From CAYRDC01 sp964422925 (GTDB lineage Bacteria > Bacteroidota > Bacteroidia > Chitinophagales > S012-47), in contig CAYRDC010000017.1 in assembly GCA_964422925.1 (NCBI GenBank), positions 1 to 55,172 on the forward strand: a stretch of DNA of 55,172 nt, read 5' to 3'. A program made the position numbers and the translations under genes. Shown piece by piece: positions 41,477 to 50,361 of this stretch (position 1 is its first letter; the number at the start of each line of letters is the position of its first letter). The notes below the pieces were generated by a model. It was given only the letters and a program-made list of their open reading frames with translations, was not told the DNA's origin and made no database searches.

Positions 41477-41501
41477 CTTTTCGCAAAAGGGTTTATCTTT
41501 G
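41472..41501 (+). promoter_or_regulatory. tetR efflux operon promoter
   Basis: TATCTTTG (41494-41501) fits the -7 consensus TAnnTTTG and TTTC (41472-41475) serves as the -33 box with an 18-bp spacer. The ATG lies 24 bp downstream of the -7 box. The box and spacing make this the best promoter in the window. Confidence 0.65.
41475..41491. promoter_or_regulatory. Putative TetR operator in the promoter spacer
   Basis: CCCTTTTCGCAAAAGGG is a perfect palindrome with 7-bp arms around CGC. It fills the spacer between the -33 and -7 boxes, so a bound TetR dimer would block RNA polymerase. This suggests autoregulation of the operon by its first gene. Confidence 0.55.
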
Positions 41502-41525
41502 CGCCTTCCGGAAAATTAAATTCCC

Positions 41526-42143
41526 ATGGAAGAAACTTTACAGGAAATCCTGGACCGTGCGGAAAACCTGTTTATTGAATATGGTTTTCGCAGTGTCAGC
41601 ATGGACGATCTGGCCCATGAGACCGGTAAGTCAAAAAAGACATTATACAAGCATTTTCCTAACAAGGATGAACTGGTTAAGCAAATCCTTTTGCGTTTTG
41701 TAAAGCGTCATGAAGCACGTTTGACTGAAATTCAGCAGGAAGCTGATAACGCGGTAGACGAGTGGTTTCGCATTTACCTGCATCATTGTAAGATTTCCAA
41801 CCATTTAAGGCCATCGGTATTGTACGACCTGGAAAAATATCATGCCGGTGCCTGGAAGGTATTTCACGGGTTTAAGAACCTGTTCATACACCGGGTTGTC
41901 AGCGAGAACCTGAAACGGGGGCAGGCCGAAGGCTTGTATCGGCAGGACCTTGACCCGGATATCGTGGCCAGGATGTATGTAGCCATGCTGGAAGCTATCG
42001 TGGATTCCGGTCTGGCCCGCAAAACCGGGATGGACCGGCAGGTGGTACAGAAGACTTTTCTCGAATACCATTTGTATGGCATTGCCACGGAAAAGGGAAT
42101 CGAAATCTACCAACGAATAAAATCATTGACTGATGATAAATAA
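41526..42143 (+). CDS. TetR/AcrR family transcriptional regulator of the efflux operon
   Basis: The 205-residue protein has an N-terminal helix-turn-helix (residues 8-55; SMDDLAHETGKSKKTLYKHF is the recognition motif with the usual T-LYKHF) followed by an all-helical ligand-binding domain with no clear family signature. It probably represses the tolC-RND genes and itself until an inducer binds. The gene is the first of a plus-strand operon and overlaps the TolC gene by 11 bp. A palindromic candidate operator lies 35 bp upstream of its start. Charged residues DELVKQILLRFVKRHEARLT link the two domains. Confidence 0.92.
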   Translation: MEETLQEILDRAENLFIEYGFRSVSMDDLAHETGKSKKTLYKHFPNKDELVKQILLRFVKRHEARLTEIQQEADNAVDEWFRIYLHHCKISNHLRPSVLYDLEKYHAGAWKVFHGFKNLFIHRVVSENLKRGQAEGLYRQDLDPDIVARMYVAMLEAIVDSGLARKTGMDRQVVQKTFLEYHLYGIATEKGIEIYQRIKSLTDDK

Positions 42144-43491
42144 AAAACTACTGGCGGGGGGTTTGGCTTTTTGGTTAGCTATTTCCCTGGCCGGGGCACA
42201 GGATTCTACCGTTTACCGGTTTTCTTTGAAAGAAGCCCAGCAATATGCCCTGGAAAACAATATTCAATTGGAAAACGCTCACCTGGATGTTGACCAATCC
42301 AGGCAGTCAGTTTCAGAACTGTTAAGCACCGGGCTTCCGCAAATCAGCGGTACAGTCAGTTATCAGAATTTTGTCAGCCTGCCGACTTCTTTAATTCCGG
42401 CTGAATTCTTAGGCGGCCAGCCGGGCGATTATATTGAAGTGCAATTTGGCACCAGCCAAAATGCCAAAGCTTCGGTCAATGCCAGCCAGTTGATTTTTGA
42501 TGGTTCCTACCTGATCGGGCTGAAGGCTTCCAAAATGTTTGTGGAACTTACCCGCAAGCAAACCAAACAGACGGAAAGGGATATCCTGCAGCAGGTTGAA
42601 AAGGCCTATTACCTGGCATTGGTCAGCCAGCGTTCCTATGAGCTGGCCTCCCAAAACCTGCAAACTGTGGAAGATATGTTGCGGGAAACCGAAGCCATGT
42701 ACAAAGAAGGCCTCATCGAATCGGTGGAGGTGGACCGGTTGAAGCTTTCAAGGTCAAATGTACAATTGCAAATGCAAAATACACACCGGCAGCTGGTCCT
42801 TTCCTACCAATTGCTCAAGTTTCAAATGGGCATGCCCCTGGCTGACAGCCTGGTTCTGACAGGATCGCTGGACGATTTTATTACACAGGGAAATGATTTG
42901 CTGGAGCAATCATTCAATTACATGAACCGCATTGAATATGATATTCTGAATACCCAGGCACTGCTTACAGAGATAAATATAAAGCGTTACCGGGCTGGTT
43001 ATTACCCAAGCCTGCGTTTGATTGGAAACTATTCGCAGGAAGCGCAGCGAAATGCCTTTGATTTTTTTCAGAAAGGACAGCCCTGGTTTGAAACAGCCTT
43101 GTGGGGTATTACCCTGAACGTGCCCATTTTTGACAGCTTTCAGAAAAGAGCCACCATTCAGAAAGAAAAAATCAATTTGATGAAGATTGAAAACGCGCGC
43201 CAGCAGTTGCAGGAAAGCATGAAGCTGGAAGTAGAACAGGCCAGGATGAATTATATGAATGCCGCTGCCCAGCTAAATACCCAGCAGCAAAACCTTGACC
43301 TGGCTCAGAGAATCCTGAATACAGCCCGGATTAAATACAACGAAGGCGTAGGGTCAAGCCTGGAGGTAAACAATGCCCAGGCTACCTTATTTCAGACGCA
43401 GACTGCCTATGTAAATGCCTTGTATTCCCTGCTGGTAGCCCGGTCTGACCTCGAAAAAGCATTAGGTATTTACAACCCAGTAAACCCATAA
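42133..43491 (+). CDS. TolC-family outer-membrane efflux protein
   Basis: The 452-residue protein has a signal peptide (MINKKLLAGGLAFWLAISLA, cut after GAQ at about 23) and two repeats of the OEP fold, each beginning YRFSLKEAQQYALENNIQLE and ending with a hairpin of long helices (KAYYLALVSQRSYELASQNL; NNAQATLFQTQTAYVNALYS). It forms the trimeric outer-membrane tunnel of the efflux pump. The protein is slightly shorter than E. coli TolC (about 490), which is usual here. It begins within the tetR stop region and is followed 2 bp later by the adaptor gene. Confidence 0.94.
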   Translation: MINKKLLAGGLAFWLAISLAGAQDSTVYRFSLKEAQQYALENNIQLENAHLDVDQSRQSVSELLSTGLPQISGTVSYQNFVSLPTSLIPAEFLGGQPGDYIEVQFGTSQNAKASVNASQLIFDGSYLIGLKASKMFVELTRKQTKQTERDILQQVEKAYYLALVSQRSYELASQNLQTVEDMLRETEAMYKEGLIESVEVDRLKLSRSNVQLQMQNTHRQLVLSYQLLKFQMGMPLADSLVLTGSLDDFITQGNDLLEQSFNYMNRIEYDILNTQALLTEINIKRYRAGYYPSLRLIGNYSQEAQRNAFDFFQKGQPWFETALWGITLNVPIFDSFQKRATIQKEKINLMKIENARQQLQESMKLEVEQARMNYMNAAAQLNTQQQNLDLAQRILNTARIKYNEGVGSSLEVNNAQATLFQTQTAYVNALYSLLVARSDLEKALGIYNPVNP

Positions 43492-43493
43492 AA

Positions 43494-44651
43494 ATGAACA
43501 AGTATCTGATCATAGTATTGTTTACCGCCTTTTTAGGGTGGACGGCCTGTGGTGGGCAGAAAGAAAAACAGGAAGAACCCAAAACCCTGGACGAGGTTAC
43601 GCAGCTCCTGAAAGAAAAGAAAATAGCCCTTAGGGATTTGGAGCGGAAAATCAAGGAATTGGAAAGTTTGCAACAGCAACTGGATACAACCCGGAAAGAA
43701 TTGAAGCCGGTGAAGGTAGATACGCTTGCCTTTTCTGTATTCAGGCACCATTACGAGGTGCAGGGCCTGGCCGAATCCAATGAAAACGTATTGGTTTCAA
43801 GCAATGCCACAGGTTCGTTAAGCGAGCTTTTTGTGCGGGAAGGGCAGCAAGTGAAGAAGGGCCAATTATTGGCAAAGATTGATGCGTCAGTGATTGAAAG
43901 TAATATTGCCGAAGTAAAGACTTCGCTGGCTTTGGCCAGGGATGTTTATGAAAAGCAGGACAGGCTCTGGAGCCAGGGCATTGGTTCTGAAATGCAGTAC
44001 CTGCAGGCTAAAAACAACTATGAAGCATTACAAAAACGGCTGGCCACTCTGAACGCACAATTGGATCTGTACTATGTCAAAGCGCCTGTTGCCGGCACGG
44101 TGGATGAACTGAATGTGAAGCAAGGGGAAATGGTTATGGCCGGCACCCGTTTGCTCAGGGTGGTTAACCTGGACAAAATGGAAGTGAATGCCGATGTACC
44201 CGAAAGTTATTTGAACACCGTTACACCAGGTGATACTGTGCGGGTGCGTTTTGCCACATTGCCAGGCTATTCCGTTTCGGGAAAGGTGCAGAGTGTGGGC
44301 CAGGTGATCAACCCCAACAACCGGACCTTCCGCATCAAAGTAGTGATTCCAAATCCGAAGCACCTCGTTAAGCCAAATTTACTGGCTACGATTCAGGTAA
44401 CAGATTATGTAAATAAACAGGCCATCCAGATTCCTTCCAAGTATATTCAGCACGATGTGAATGATAATCCCTATGTCCTGATTGCTGTTCAGGAGGGCGG
44501 ACAGTTCGCAGCCCGGAGGTCACCCCTTGAATTGGGCAAGGAAAACAACGGGTATGTGGAAGTGCTCAATGGTTTGCATGAAGGCGACCTGCTGATAACC
44601 AAAGGGGCTGTGGAAACCAGCCCGGGTGCATTGCTTAAAATCATTCCGTAA
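43494..44651 (+). CDS. RND efflux periplasmic adaptor (membrane fusion protein), lipoprotein
   Basis: The 385-residue protein has a lipobox (LGWTAC, Cys19) that should anchor it to a membrane. A charged coiled region (about 25-75) precedes the barrel-sandwich and hairpin parts (SSNATGSLSELFVREGQQVK, AKIDASVIESNIAEVKTSLA, KAPVAGTVDELNVKQGEMVM), then the beta-barrel (ADVPESYLNTVTPGDTVRVR) and the membrane-proximal domain. These are standard adaptor motifs. It joins the RND pump to the TolC-like protein encoded upstream. The heptad-like N-terminal extension LEEKKIALRDLERKIKELE-type is longer than in AcrA. The pump gene starts 26 bp downstream. Confidence 0.93.
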   Translation: MNKYLIIVLFTAFLGWTACGGQKEKQEEPKTLDEVTQLLKEKKIALRDLERKIKELESLQQQLDTTRKELKPVKVDTLAFSVFRHHYEVQGLAESNENVLVSSNATGSLSELFVREGQQVKKGQLLAKIDASVIESNIAEVKTSLALARDVYEKQDRLWSQGIGSEMQYLQAKNNYEALQKRLATLNAQLDLYYVKAPVAGTVDELNVKQGEMVMAGTRLLRVVNLDKMEVNADVPESYLNTVTPGDTVRVRFATLPGYSVSGKVQSVGQVINPNNRTFRIKVVIPNPKHLVKPNLLATIQVTDYVNKQAIQIPSKYIQHDVNDNPYVLIAVQEGGQFAARRSPLELGKENNGYVEVLNGLHEGDLLITKGAVETSPGALLKIIP

Positions 44652-44677
44652 CCCATTCCCTCAATTAATCATTAGCA

Positions 44678-47600
44678 ATGAGCAACCAGATAGACAATAA
44701 AAAGCTTGACCGGGAATTTAAACTGTCTACCGCCAGTATCCATAACCGGACTACTGTATTCCTGCTGACCATCATGCTGATCATTTTCGGGCTGTCTTCC
44801 TATTTGTCCATGCCCAGAGAACAATTCCCGGAAATCGTATTTCCCCAGATCCTTATCAGTACCCCTTATCCGGGCAATTCCCCTTCGGATATGGAAAACC
44901 TGGTGAGCCGGCCTATTGAAAACGAGCTGAACACCATCAGCGGGGTAAAGACCATTACCTCTACCAACCAGCAGGATTTTTCGATGGTAATCGCAGAATT
45001 CAATCCGGATGTGGAGGTGAGTGAAGCACTGGATAAAACTAAGGATGCGGTTGACCGGGCTAAAAAAGACCTGCCCAATGACCTTCCTTCTGACCCGGAA
45101 GTAAAGGAAATTAACCTTTCGGAATTGCCCATCATGTTCGTAAACCTATCGGGCGACTATAGCCCGGAAGAATTACGGGATTACGCAGAATATCTGAAAG
45201 ATGAAATAGAAAAACTGCCGGAAATATCGAAAGCCGAAATTCGCGGCTTGCCTGACCGCGAAGTGGAAATCAGCGTGGATCTTTATAAAATGGAATCGCT
45301 GGAAATCAGTTTCCAGGATATTGAAAACAAGATCCGGGCAGAAAACATCACTATTTCCGGTGGCAGCCTGCTGACGGATGAATTCCGGAGATCCCTGCGC
45401 ATAGTCGGTGAATTCCAGTCCATTGAAGATATTAAAAATGTCGTTGTCAAGAATGAGAAGCAGAAAATAGTCTTGCTCAGGGATATTGCTGATGTCCGGT
45501 TCAAGGAGGAAGAAAGAACCAGCTATTCCAGACTGAACGGTATGCCGGTAGTAACGCTGGATGTTGTAAAACGCAGCGGTGAAAACTTACTGAATGCCTC
45601 AGATAAGATTAAGCAAATCATTGAACAGGCCCGGCAAACGCATTTACCGAAGGACCTAACCGTGACCATTACCAATGACCAGAGCCGGTTTACCAGGAAG
45701 ATGGTTCATAATATGGAAAACAGCATTATTTCCGGAGTAATCCTGGTAATCCTGGTGCTGGTATTTTTCCTCGGTATCCGGAATGCCCTGTTTGTCGGTA
45801 TTGCCATTCCGCTTTCTATGCTGATAGGATTTATCATCCTCTCCTTCGCGGGAATCACCCTGAACATGATGGTGCTGTTTTCCCTGATCCTTGCACTGGG
45901 TATGCTGGTCGATAACGGGATTGTGGTTATTGAAAATATTTACCGTTTTGTACAACAGGGGGAAAACCCGGTGTTGGCAGCGCGCAAAGGGGTTGGCGAA
46001 GTAGCCTGGCCTATCATTGCTTCGACCGCAACCACACTGGCTGCTTTTTTACCGTTGGTTTTCTGGAACAGTATTATGGGTGAGTTTATGCGGTACCTCC
46101 CGATCACCCTGATTATTGTGCTGAGTTCATCGTTGTTTGTAGCATTGGTCATTAACCCGGTGCTGGCCAGCCGTTTTATAAAAATTGAAGCAATCAGAAC
46201 GCGCCTGAAGGTGAAGCGCTTGTTCACTACTATTGCTGTTACCGTGGTCATCGGGTTACTCGCACATTTTGCTGGCATAATGGTGGTGCGTAACCTGGCG
46301 CTCATTCTGGTAGCTGCTCTTTTGGTGGATGCCTACCTGATCAGGCGTTCGGCCCGTTGGTTCCAGGACAAGGGGCTTCCGGCTCTTGAAAAAGCATACC
46401 ATAATACCGTTGCTTTTGCCCTTAAAAAAGGCAATCCATACCTCTTTCTGGGTGGAACTTTTGGTCTGTTAATTCTTGCATTTCTTATCACGGCTGTCAG
46501 GGCGCCAAAAGTGGATTTAATGCCCAACACGGAAGCCAGATATATTAATGTGTTTATTGAATTTCCAATAGGAACCGATATCGAAGTTACCAATGCGTTT
46601 ACGAAAAAGGTTGAGCATAAAATAAAGGAAGTAATTGGTGACAGATGGTTTGTTGTGGAGTCGATGATTGCACAAGTGGGCGAAGGAACCAATGACCAGA
46701 TGCAGGGTCCCAGTGGAGGGCCTACGCCCAACCGGGCGCGTATAACCGTTTCATTTATAGATTATGAATTCCGGAAGGGGATAAGCACAAACCGTATTAT
46801 GGAAGATGTTCGGGATGCCCTGGTGGGCACGCCCGGAGTCACCATCACGGTAGAGAAAAACCGGCACGGACCGGATTTCGGCAAGCCCATCAACATAGAG
46901 ATATCGGGCGATGACCTCGACACCCTGTTTACCCGGGCCCAGGACATCAAGCGCATCATCAACGAATCGGGCATTCCCGGCATCGAGGAGTTGCTGACCG
47001 ATATCAACCAGAATAACCCGGAAATCCTCATTACGGTAGACCGCAAGGCAGCAGGATGGTTTGGAGTAAGCACTTCCAGGGTCGCCAATGAAATCAGGAC
47101 CGCATTATTTGGAAAAGAAATTTCCAAATACAAAATCGGTGAAGATAAATACCCGATTGTGATTCGCCTGAGCGACCGTTACCGGTACGACCGGAACCAA
47201 TTGCTAAACCAGCGAATTACATTCCGCGACCAGGCTACCGGCAAAATCAGCCAGGTTCCCATTTCAGCTATAGCCCGTCAGCAATCTGCGTTTACCTATA
47301 ACGCCATAAAGCGCAAGGACCTGAAAAGAGTGGTAACGGTCTATTCCAATGTCAAGCAGGGTTACAATGCCAATGAAATTATTGCGCAGCTAAAGACATT
47401 GTTTGCCGATTATAAATTACCCGATGGGTATAAGTTGAAATTTACCGGAGAACAGGAAGAACAGGCCGAATCCACTTCTTTCCTTGGAAAGGCCCTTATG
47501 ATCGCTATTTTCCTGATTTTCCTGATTATCGTTACGCAGTTTAACAGTCTGGCCGCGCCCTTTATGATCATGCTTACGGTGTTGTTTTCCACGATCGGGG

Positions 47601-48103
47601 TGTTGCTGGGGCTGGCCATTTTCCGGATGGATTTTGTAATCATTATGACCGGAATCGGCATTATTTCCCTGGCTGGTGTGGTGGTCAACAATGCCATTGT
47701 GCTTATCGATTACATAAACCTGCTTCGCGAACGCAAAAGGCGCGAGTTAGAGGTGGAAGTGCTGGACGATGAAGAAGTAAAAGAAGCCATCATCCGGGGC
47801 GGGTCCACAAGGTTAAGGCCGGTTTTATTGACAGCCATCACCACGGTGCTGGGTTTGATACCCCTGGCCATCGGGCTGAATTTTAATTATTCCAGTTTGT
47901 TTACCCGGCTTGATCCGAATATCTATTGGGGAGGCGATAGCGCAGCTTTCTGGGCGCCCATGGCATGGACCGTGATCTTTGGTCTGCTTTTTGCTACTTT
48001 CTTAACCCTGGTTATTGTACCGGTTATGTACCTGATTGTTGAGAGGATTAAACGAAAGGTTTATCATATCAATACTAAAAAGAAAACAGTTGCCGTTAAT
48101 TAA
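44678..48103 (+). CDS. RND efflux transporter permease
   Basis: The 1141-residue protein has the 12-span RND topology: one span near residue 30, a large periplasmic loop starting PGNSPSDMENLVSRPIENEL, spans 2-6 near 340-520, a second loop (PNTEARYINVFIEFPIG to about 860) and the last spans. The transmembrane segment LGMLVDNGIVVIENI keeps one of the two acidic residues of AcrB's proton relay, and the matching segment LAGVVVNNAIVLIDYIN has Asn where AcrB has Lys940. The insert after the fifth span is longer than in AcrB. It exports hydrophobic compounds using the proton or sodium gradient. It is the last gene of the tetR operon, followed by a terminator. Confidence 0.95.
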   Translation: MSNQIDNKKLDREFKLSTASIHNRTTVFLLTIMLIIFGLSSYLSMPREQFPEIVFPQILISTPYPGNSPSDMENLVSRPIENELNTISGVKTITSTNQQDFSMVIAEFNPDVEVSEALDKTKDAVDRAKKDLPNDLPSDPEVKEINLSELPIMFVNLSGDYSPEELRDYAEYLKDEIEKLPEISKAEIRGLPDREVEISVDLYKMESLEISFQDIENKIRAENITISGGSLLTDEFRRSLRIVGEFQSIEDIKNVVVKNEKQKIVLLRDIADVRFKEEERTSYSRLNGMPVVTLDVVKRSGENLLNASDKIKQIIEQARQTHLPKDLTVTITNDQSRFTRKMVHNMENSIISGVILVILVLVFFLGIRNALFVGIAIPLSMLIGFIILSFAGITLNMMVLFSLILALGMLVDNGIVVIENIYRFVQQGENPVLAARKGVGEVAWPIIASTATTLAAFLPLVFWNSIMGEFMRYLPITLIIVLSSSLFVALVINPVLASRFIKIEAIRTRLKVKRLFTTIAVTVVIGLLAHFAGIMVVRNLALILVAALLVDAYLIRRSARWFQDKGLPALEKAYHNTVAFALKKGNPYLFLGGTFGLLILAFLITAVRAPKVDLMPNTEARYINVFIEFPIGTDIEVTNAFTKKVEHKIKEVIGDRWFVVESMIAQVGEGTNDQMQGPSGGPTPNRARITVSFIDYEFRKGISTNRIMEDVRDALVGTPGVTITVEKNRHGPDFGKPINIEISGDDLDTLFTRAQDIKRIINESGIPGIEELLTDINQNNPEILITVDRKAAGWFGVSTSRVANEIRTALFGKEISKYKIGEDKYPIVIRLSDRYRYDRNQLLNQRITFRDQATGKISQVPISAIARQQSAFTYNAIKRKDLKRVVTVYSNVKQGYNANEIIAQLKTLFADYKLPDGYKLKFTGEQEEQAESTSFLGKALMIAIFLIFLIIVTQFNSLAAPFMIMLTVLFSTIGVLLGLAIFRMDFVIIMTGIGIISLAGVVVNNAIVLIDYINLLRERKRRELEVEVLDDEEVKEAIIRGGSTRLRPVLLTAITTVLGLIPLAIGLNFNYSSLFTRLDPNIYWGGDSAAFWAPMAWTVIFGLLFATFLTLVIVPVMYLIVERIKRKVYHINTKKKTVAVN

Positions 48104-48169
48104 TTACTATGTTCAGCTAACGTAGCAGACACCCTTAAGGTCAGTTTTCTTTTCATAAGCGTAGAGGAG

Positions 48170-48198
48170 CATCCGCCACTGTTGGCGGATGTTTTTTT
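48170..48198 (+). terminator. Intrinsic terminator after the RND operon
   Basis: CATCCGCC (48170-48177) and GGCGGATG (48184-48191) pair around a 6-base loop and are followed by seven T. It lies 66 bp after the permease stop; the T-run overlaps the convergent thiL stop. Confidence 0.9.
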
Positions 48199-49246
48199 AT
48201 GCTTCAGGGTTCAGGTGATTCCAACCTTGTGCTTTCAGTGAATGAATTTTCCCGGCCTTGGACAATAATACATATCCGTCTTTTTCACGGGTGATTTCCC
48301 CGATGAGGCTGAAATAGGGATTGTTATGAAATCTAGCTTTGTCCTCCGGACGGATAGTGAACAACAGCTCATAATCTTCCCCGCCATTCAGGGCGGCTGT
48401 CGTTGCGTCTATGTGAAATTTCAGGCAGCGGTCATAGGTTTCCTGGGCAATGGGAATGTCGGCTTCGCGCAGGCGGCAGCCCGTGCCTGAAGCGGTGCAA
48501 ATTTGCAGGATATCCGAGGATAAGCCATCCGAAACATCAATCATGGCGGTGGGTTTTACCTTCAGGTCTTCCAGGATATCGATAATGTCTTTCCTGGCTT
48601 CCGGTTTCAATTGCCGGCCAACAATGTATTCTTCTCCTTCCAGGTCAGGCTGGATCTCCGGGTTTTCCAGAAAAATTTGTTTTTCCCGTTCCAGCAATTG
48701 CAAGCCGGTAAACGCGGCACCCAGATCGCCACTGACAACGATAAGGTCACCGGGCGAGGCCGTATGGCGGTAGACGATGTCTTTTTCCGCGGCCTGGCCC
48801 AGCGCGGTTACGCTGATCACAAGCCCTTTAGGACTTGCGGAAGTATCGCCTCCCACCAGATCGACATCGTAGCGGTCGCAGGCATGCCAGATGCCTTTAT
48901 ACAGCTCTTCCAGGGCTTCCACCGAAAAGCGGCTTGATACAGCTACTGAAACCGTAACCTGCTGGGGGCGGGCGTTCATGGCGTAGATATCGGAAATGGC
49001 CATCACCACCGTTTTGTAACCAAGGTGCTTCAGCGGATGGTATATCAGGTCGAAATGAATGCCTTCCAGCATGTAATCAACTGAAACAAGCATTACCTTG
49101 CTTTTGCCTGTTTTGATTACTGCGGCATCGTCTCCGCCAGCGGTTAGTGTCGTGTTTTGTTTGCTGGTAAAATCCCTGGTAAGCTGCTTTATCAGTTTGA
49201 ATTCGCCAAAATCGGCAATGCTGGTGACCGGAGTTTTTTCTGACAT
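48197..49246 (-). CDS. thiL: Thiamine-phosphate kinase
   Basis: The 349-residue protein carries ThiL/AIR-synthase motifs: GGDDAAVIKTGKSKVMLVSV near residue 37, VMAISDIYAMNARPQQVTVS, DVDLVGGDTSASPKGLVISV, DVSDGLSSDILQIC and LNGGEDYELLFT. It phosphorylates thiamine monophosphate to thiamine diphosphate, the cofactor of the E1 enzyme encoded elsewhere in the window. Its stop overlaps the terminator of the convergent RND operon. It is divergent from the DUF3089 gene with 66 bp between starts. Confidence 0.95.
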   Translation of the reverse strand: MSEKTPVTSIADFGEFKLIKQLTRDFTSKQNTTLTAGGDDAAVIKTGKSKVMLVSVDYMLEGIHFDLIYHPLKHLGYKTVVMAISDIYAMNARPQQVTVSVAVSSRFSVEALEELYKGIWHACDRYDVDLVGGDTSASPKGLVISVTALGQAAEKDIVYRHTASPGDLIVVSGDLGAAFTGLQLLEREKQIFLENPEIQPDLEGEEYIVGRQLKPEARKDIIDILEDLKVKPTAMIDVSDGLSSDILQICTASGTGCRLREADIPIAQETYDRCLKFHIDATTAALNGGEDYELLFTIRPEDKARFHNNPYFSLIGEITREKDGYVLLSKAGKIHSLKAQGWNHLNPEA

Positions 49247-49280
49247 TTTATTTAGGTATGATTGGGTAAGGGAATACTGT

Positions 49281-49288
49281 TAGATTTG
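49281..49288 (+). promoter_or_regulatory. -7 box for the DUF3089 gene
   Basis: TAGATTTG fits TAnnTTTG and lies 24 bp before the ATG at 49313. ATTG at 49261-49264 gives a 16-bp spacer. Confidence 0.5.
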
Positions 49289-49312
49289 CGCTGTAAAATT
49301 ACACAAACTGGC

Positions 49313-50317
49313 ATGAAGCTGTTTTGGCTGGTATTTGTGTTAGTAATTTTTTCATCCTGTGTGGGCATGCGGGGCCCGCATACGCCTTATTCAAAGTTTG
49401 CCCCGCCCCCTGCCCCGGACTATGAGGTGGAAGACTCCTGGGCCGCCTTACCAAACAAGAACGACCCAGCCGACCTGGTACCCGATTCTTCCCTCATGCG
49501 TAACGGGGAAGCCACGGCACGGGTCGATGTTTTTTATATCCACCCAACCACTTACATGGGGGGCAGGCGGTGGAATGCCGGTATTCATGATTCAAAAATC
49601 AATAAACGGACAGACTACTGGCCTCTACGCCACCAGGCTTCGGTTTTCAACGGTTCATGCCGCGTGTACGCACCCCGTTACCGGCAGGCCGCATTAAAAG
49701 CCTTCTGGGATAAATCCGGCTCCGGGGAACAGGCGCTTAACCTTGCTTTTGAAGATGTTTGCCGGGCTTTTGAGTATTACCTGAACCATTACAACCTGGG
49801 GCGCCCCTTTATCATCGCGGGGCACAGCCAAGGAGGCCTGATGGCTTACCGGCTCCTTGAAAAATACCTAACTGCCGACTCACTGAAACAGCGCCTTGTG
49901 GCAGCCTATATCATCGGCTGGCCGGTAAACCCGGATTCTCTCACCGTGCTCAGCCCCTGTGCCTCCTCTTCCGAAACCGGATGCTACCTCACCTGGCGAA
50001 CTTACAAATGGGGCTATGTGCCCAAATGGACCGGTGAAAAGACCATCAGCGTAAACCCGCTTAACTGGAAACTGGACGGCACATATGCCATTTACGAGGA
50101 AAACCTCGGCAGCCTGGAGCCGGACTTTGGATCCATCATCCCCGGAAGTGTAGACGCCAAAACCTCCAGTGGTGTGCTCTGGATCCATCCTGACCGGTTG
50201 CCGGGCAGGTTAAAATTGTTGAGGAAGAACTATCATGTACTTGATTTCAACCTCTTCTGGATGAATATCCGGCAAAATGTTGCTTTGCGCGTGAATGAAT
50301 ATTTACACGCCCATTGA
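49313..50317 (+). CDS. DUF3089 family lipoprotein, alpha/beta-hydrolase-like
   Basis: The ATG at 49313 gives 334 residues with a lipobox (VIFSSC, Cys16). The mature part has VDVFYIHPTTYMG near residue 70, YAPRYRQAALKAFWDKSGSG, and the nucleophile elbow GHSQGG (Ser near 165) with an upstream ALNLAFEDVCRAFEYYL helix, characteristic of DUF3089. The fold is a serine hydrolase, so a lipase, esterase or peptidase activity is likely, but the substrate is unknown. A start 51 bp earlier exists but lies over the promoter. It is followed 44 bp later by another lipoprotein gene on the same strand. Confidence 0.87.
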   Translation: MKLFWLVFVLVIFSSCVGMRGPHTPYSKFAPPPAPDYEVEDSWAALPNKNDPADLVPDSSLMRNGEATARVDVFYIHPTTYMGGRRWNAGIHDSKINKRTDYWPLRHQASVFNGSCRVYAPRYRQAALKAFWDKSGSGEQALNLAFEDVCRAFEYYLNHYNLGRPFIIAGHSQGGLMAYRLLEKYLTADSLKQRLVAAYIIGWPVNPDSLTVLSPCASSSETGCYLTWRTYKWGYVPKWTGEKTISVNPLNWKLDGTYAIYEENLGSLEPDFGSIIPGSVDAKTSSGVLWIHPDRLPGRLKLLRKNYHVLDFNLFWMNIRQNVALRVNEYLHAH

Positions 50318-50361
50318 AAAGGATTCCATATTTTTAACACGAACTTTTAAATCTTAAACCA

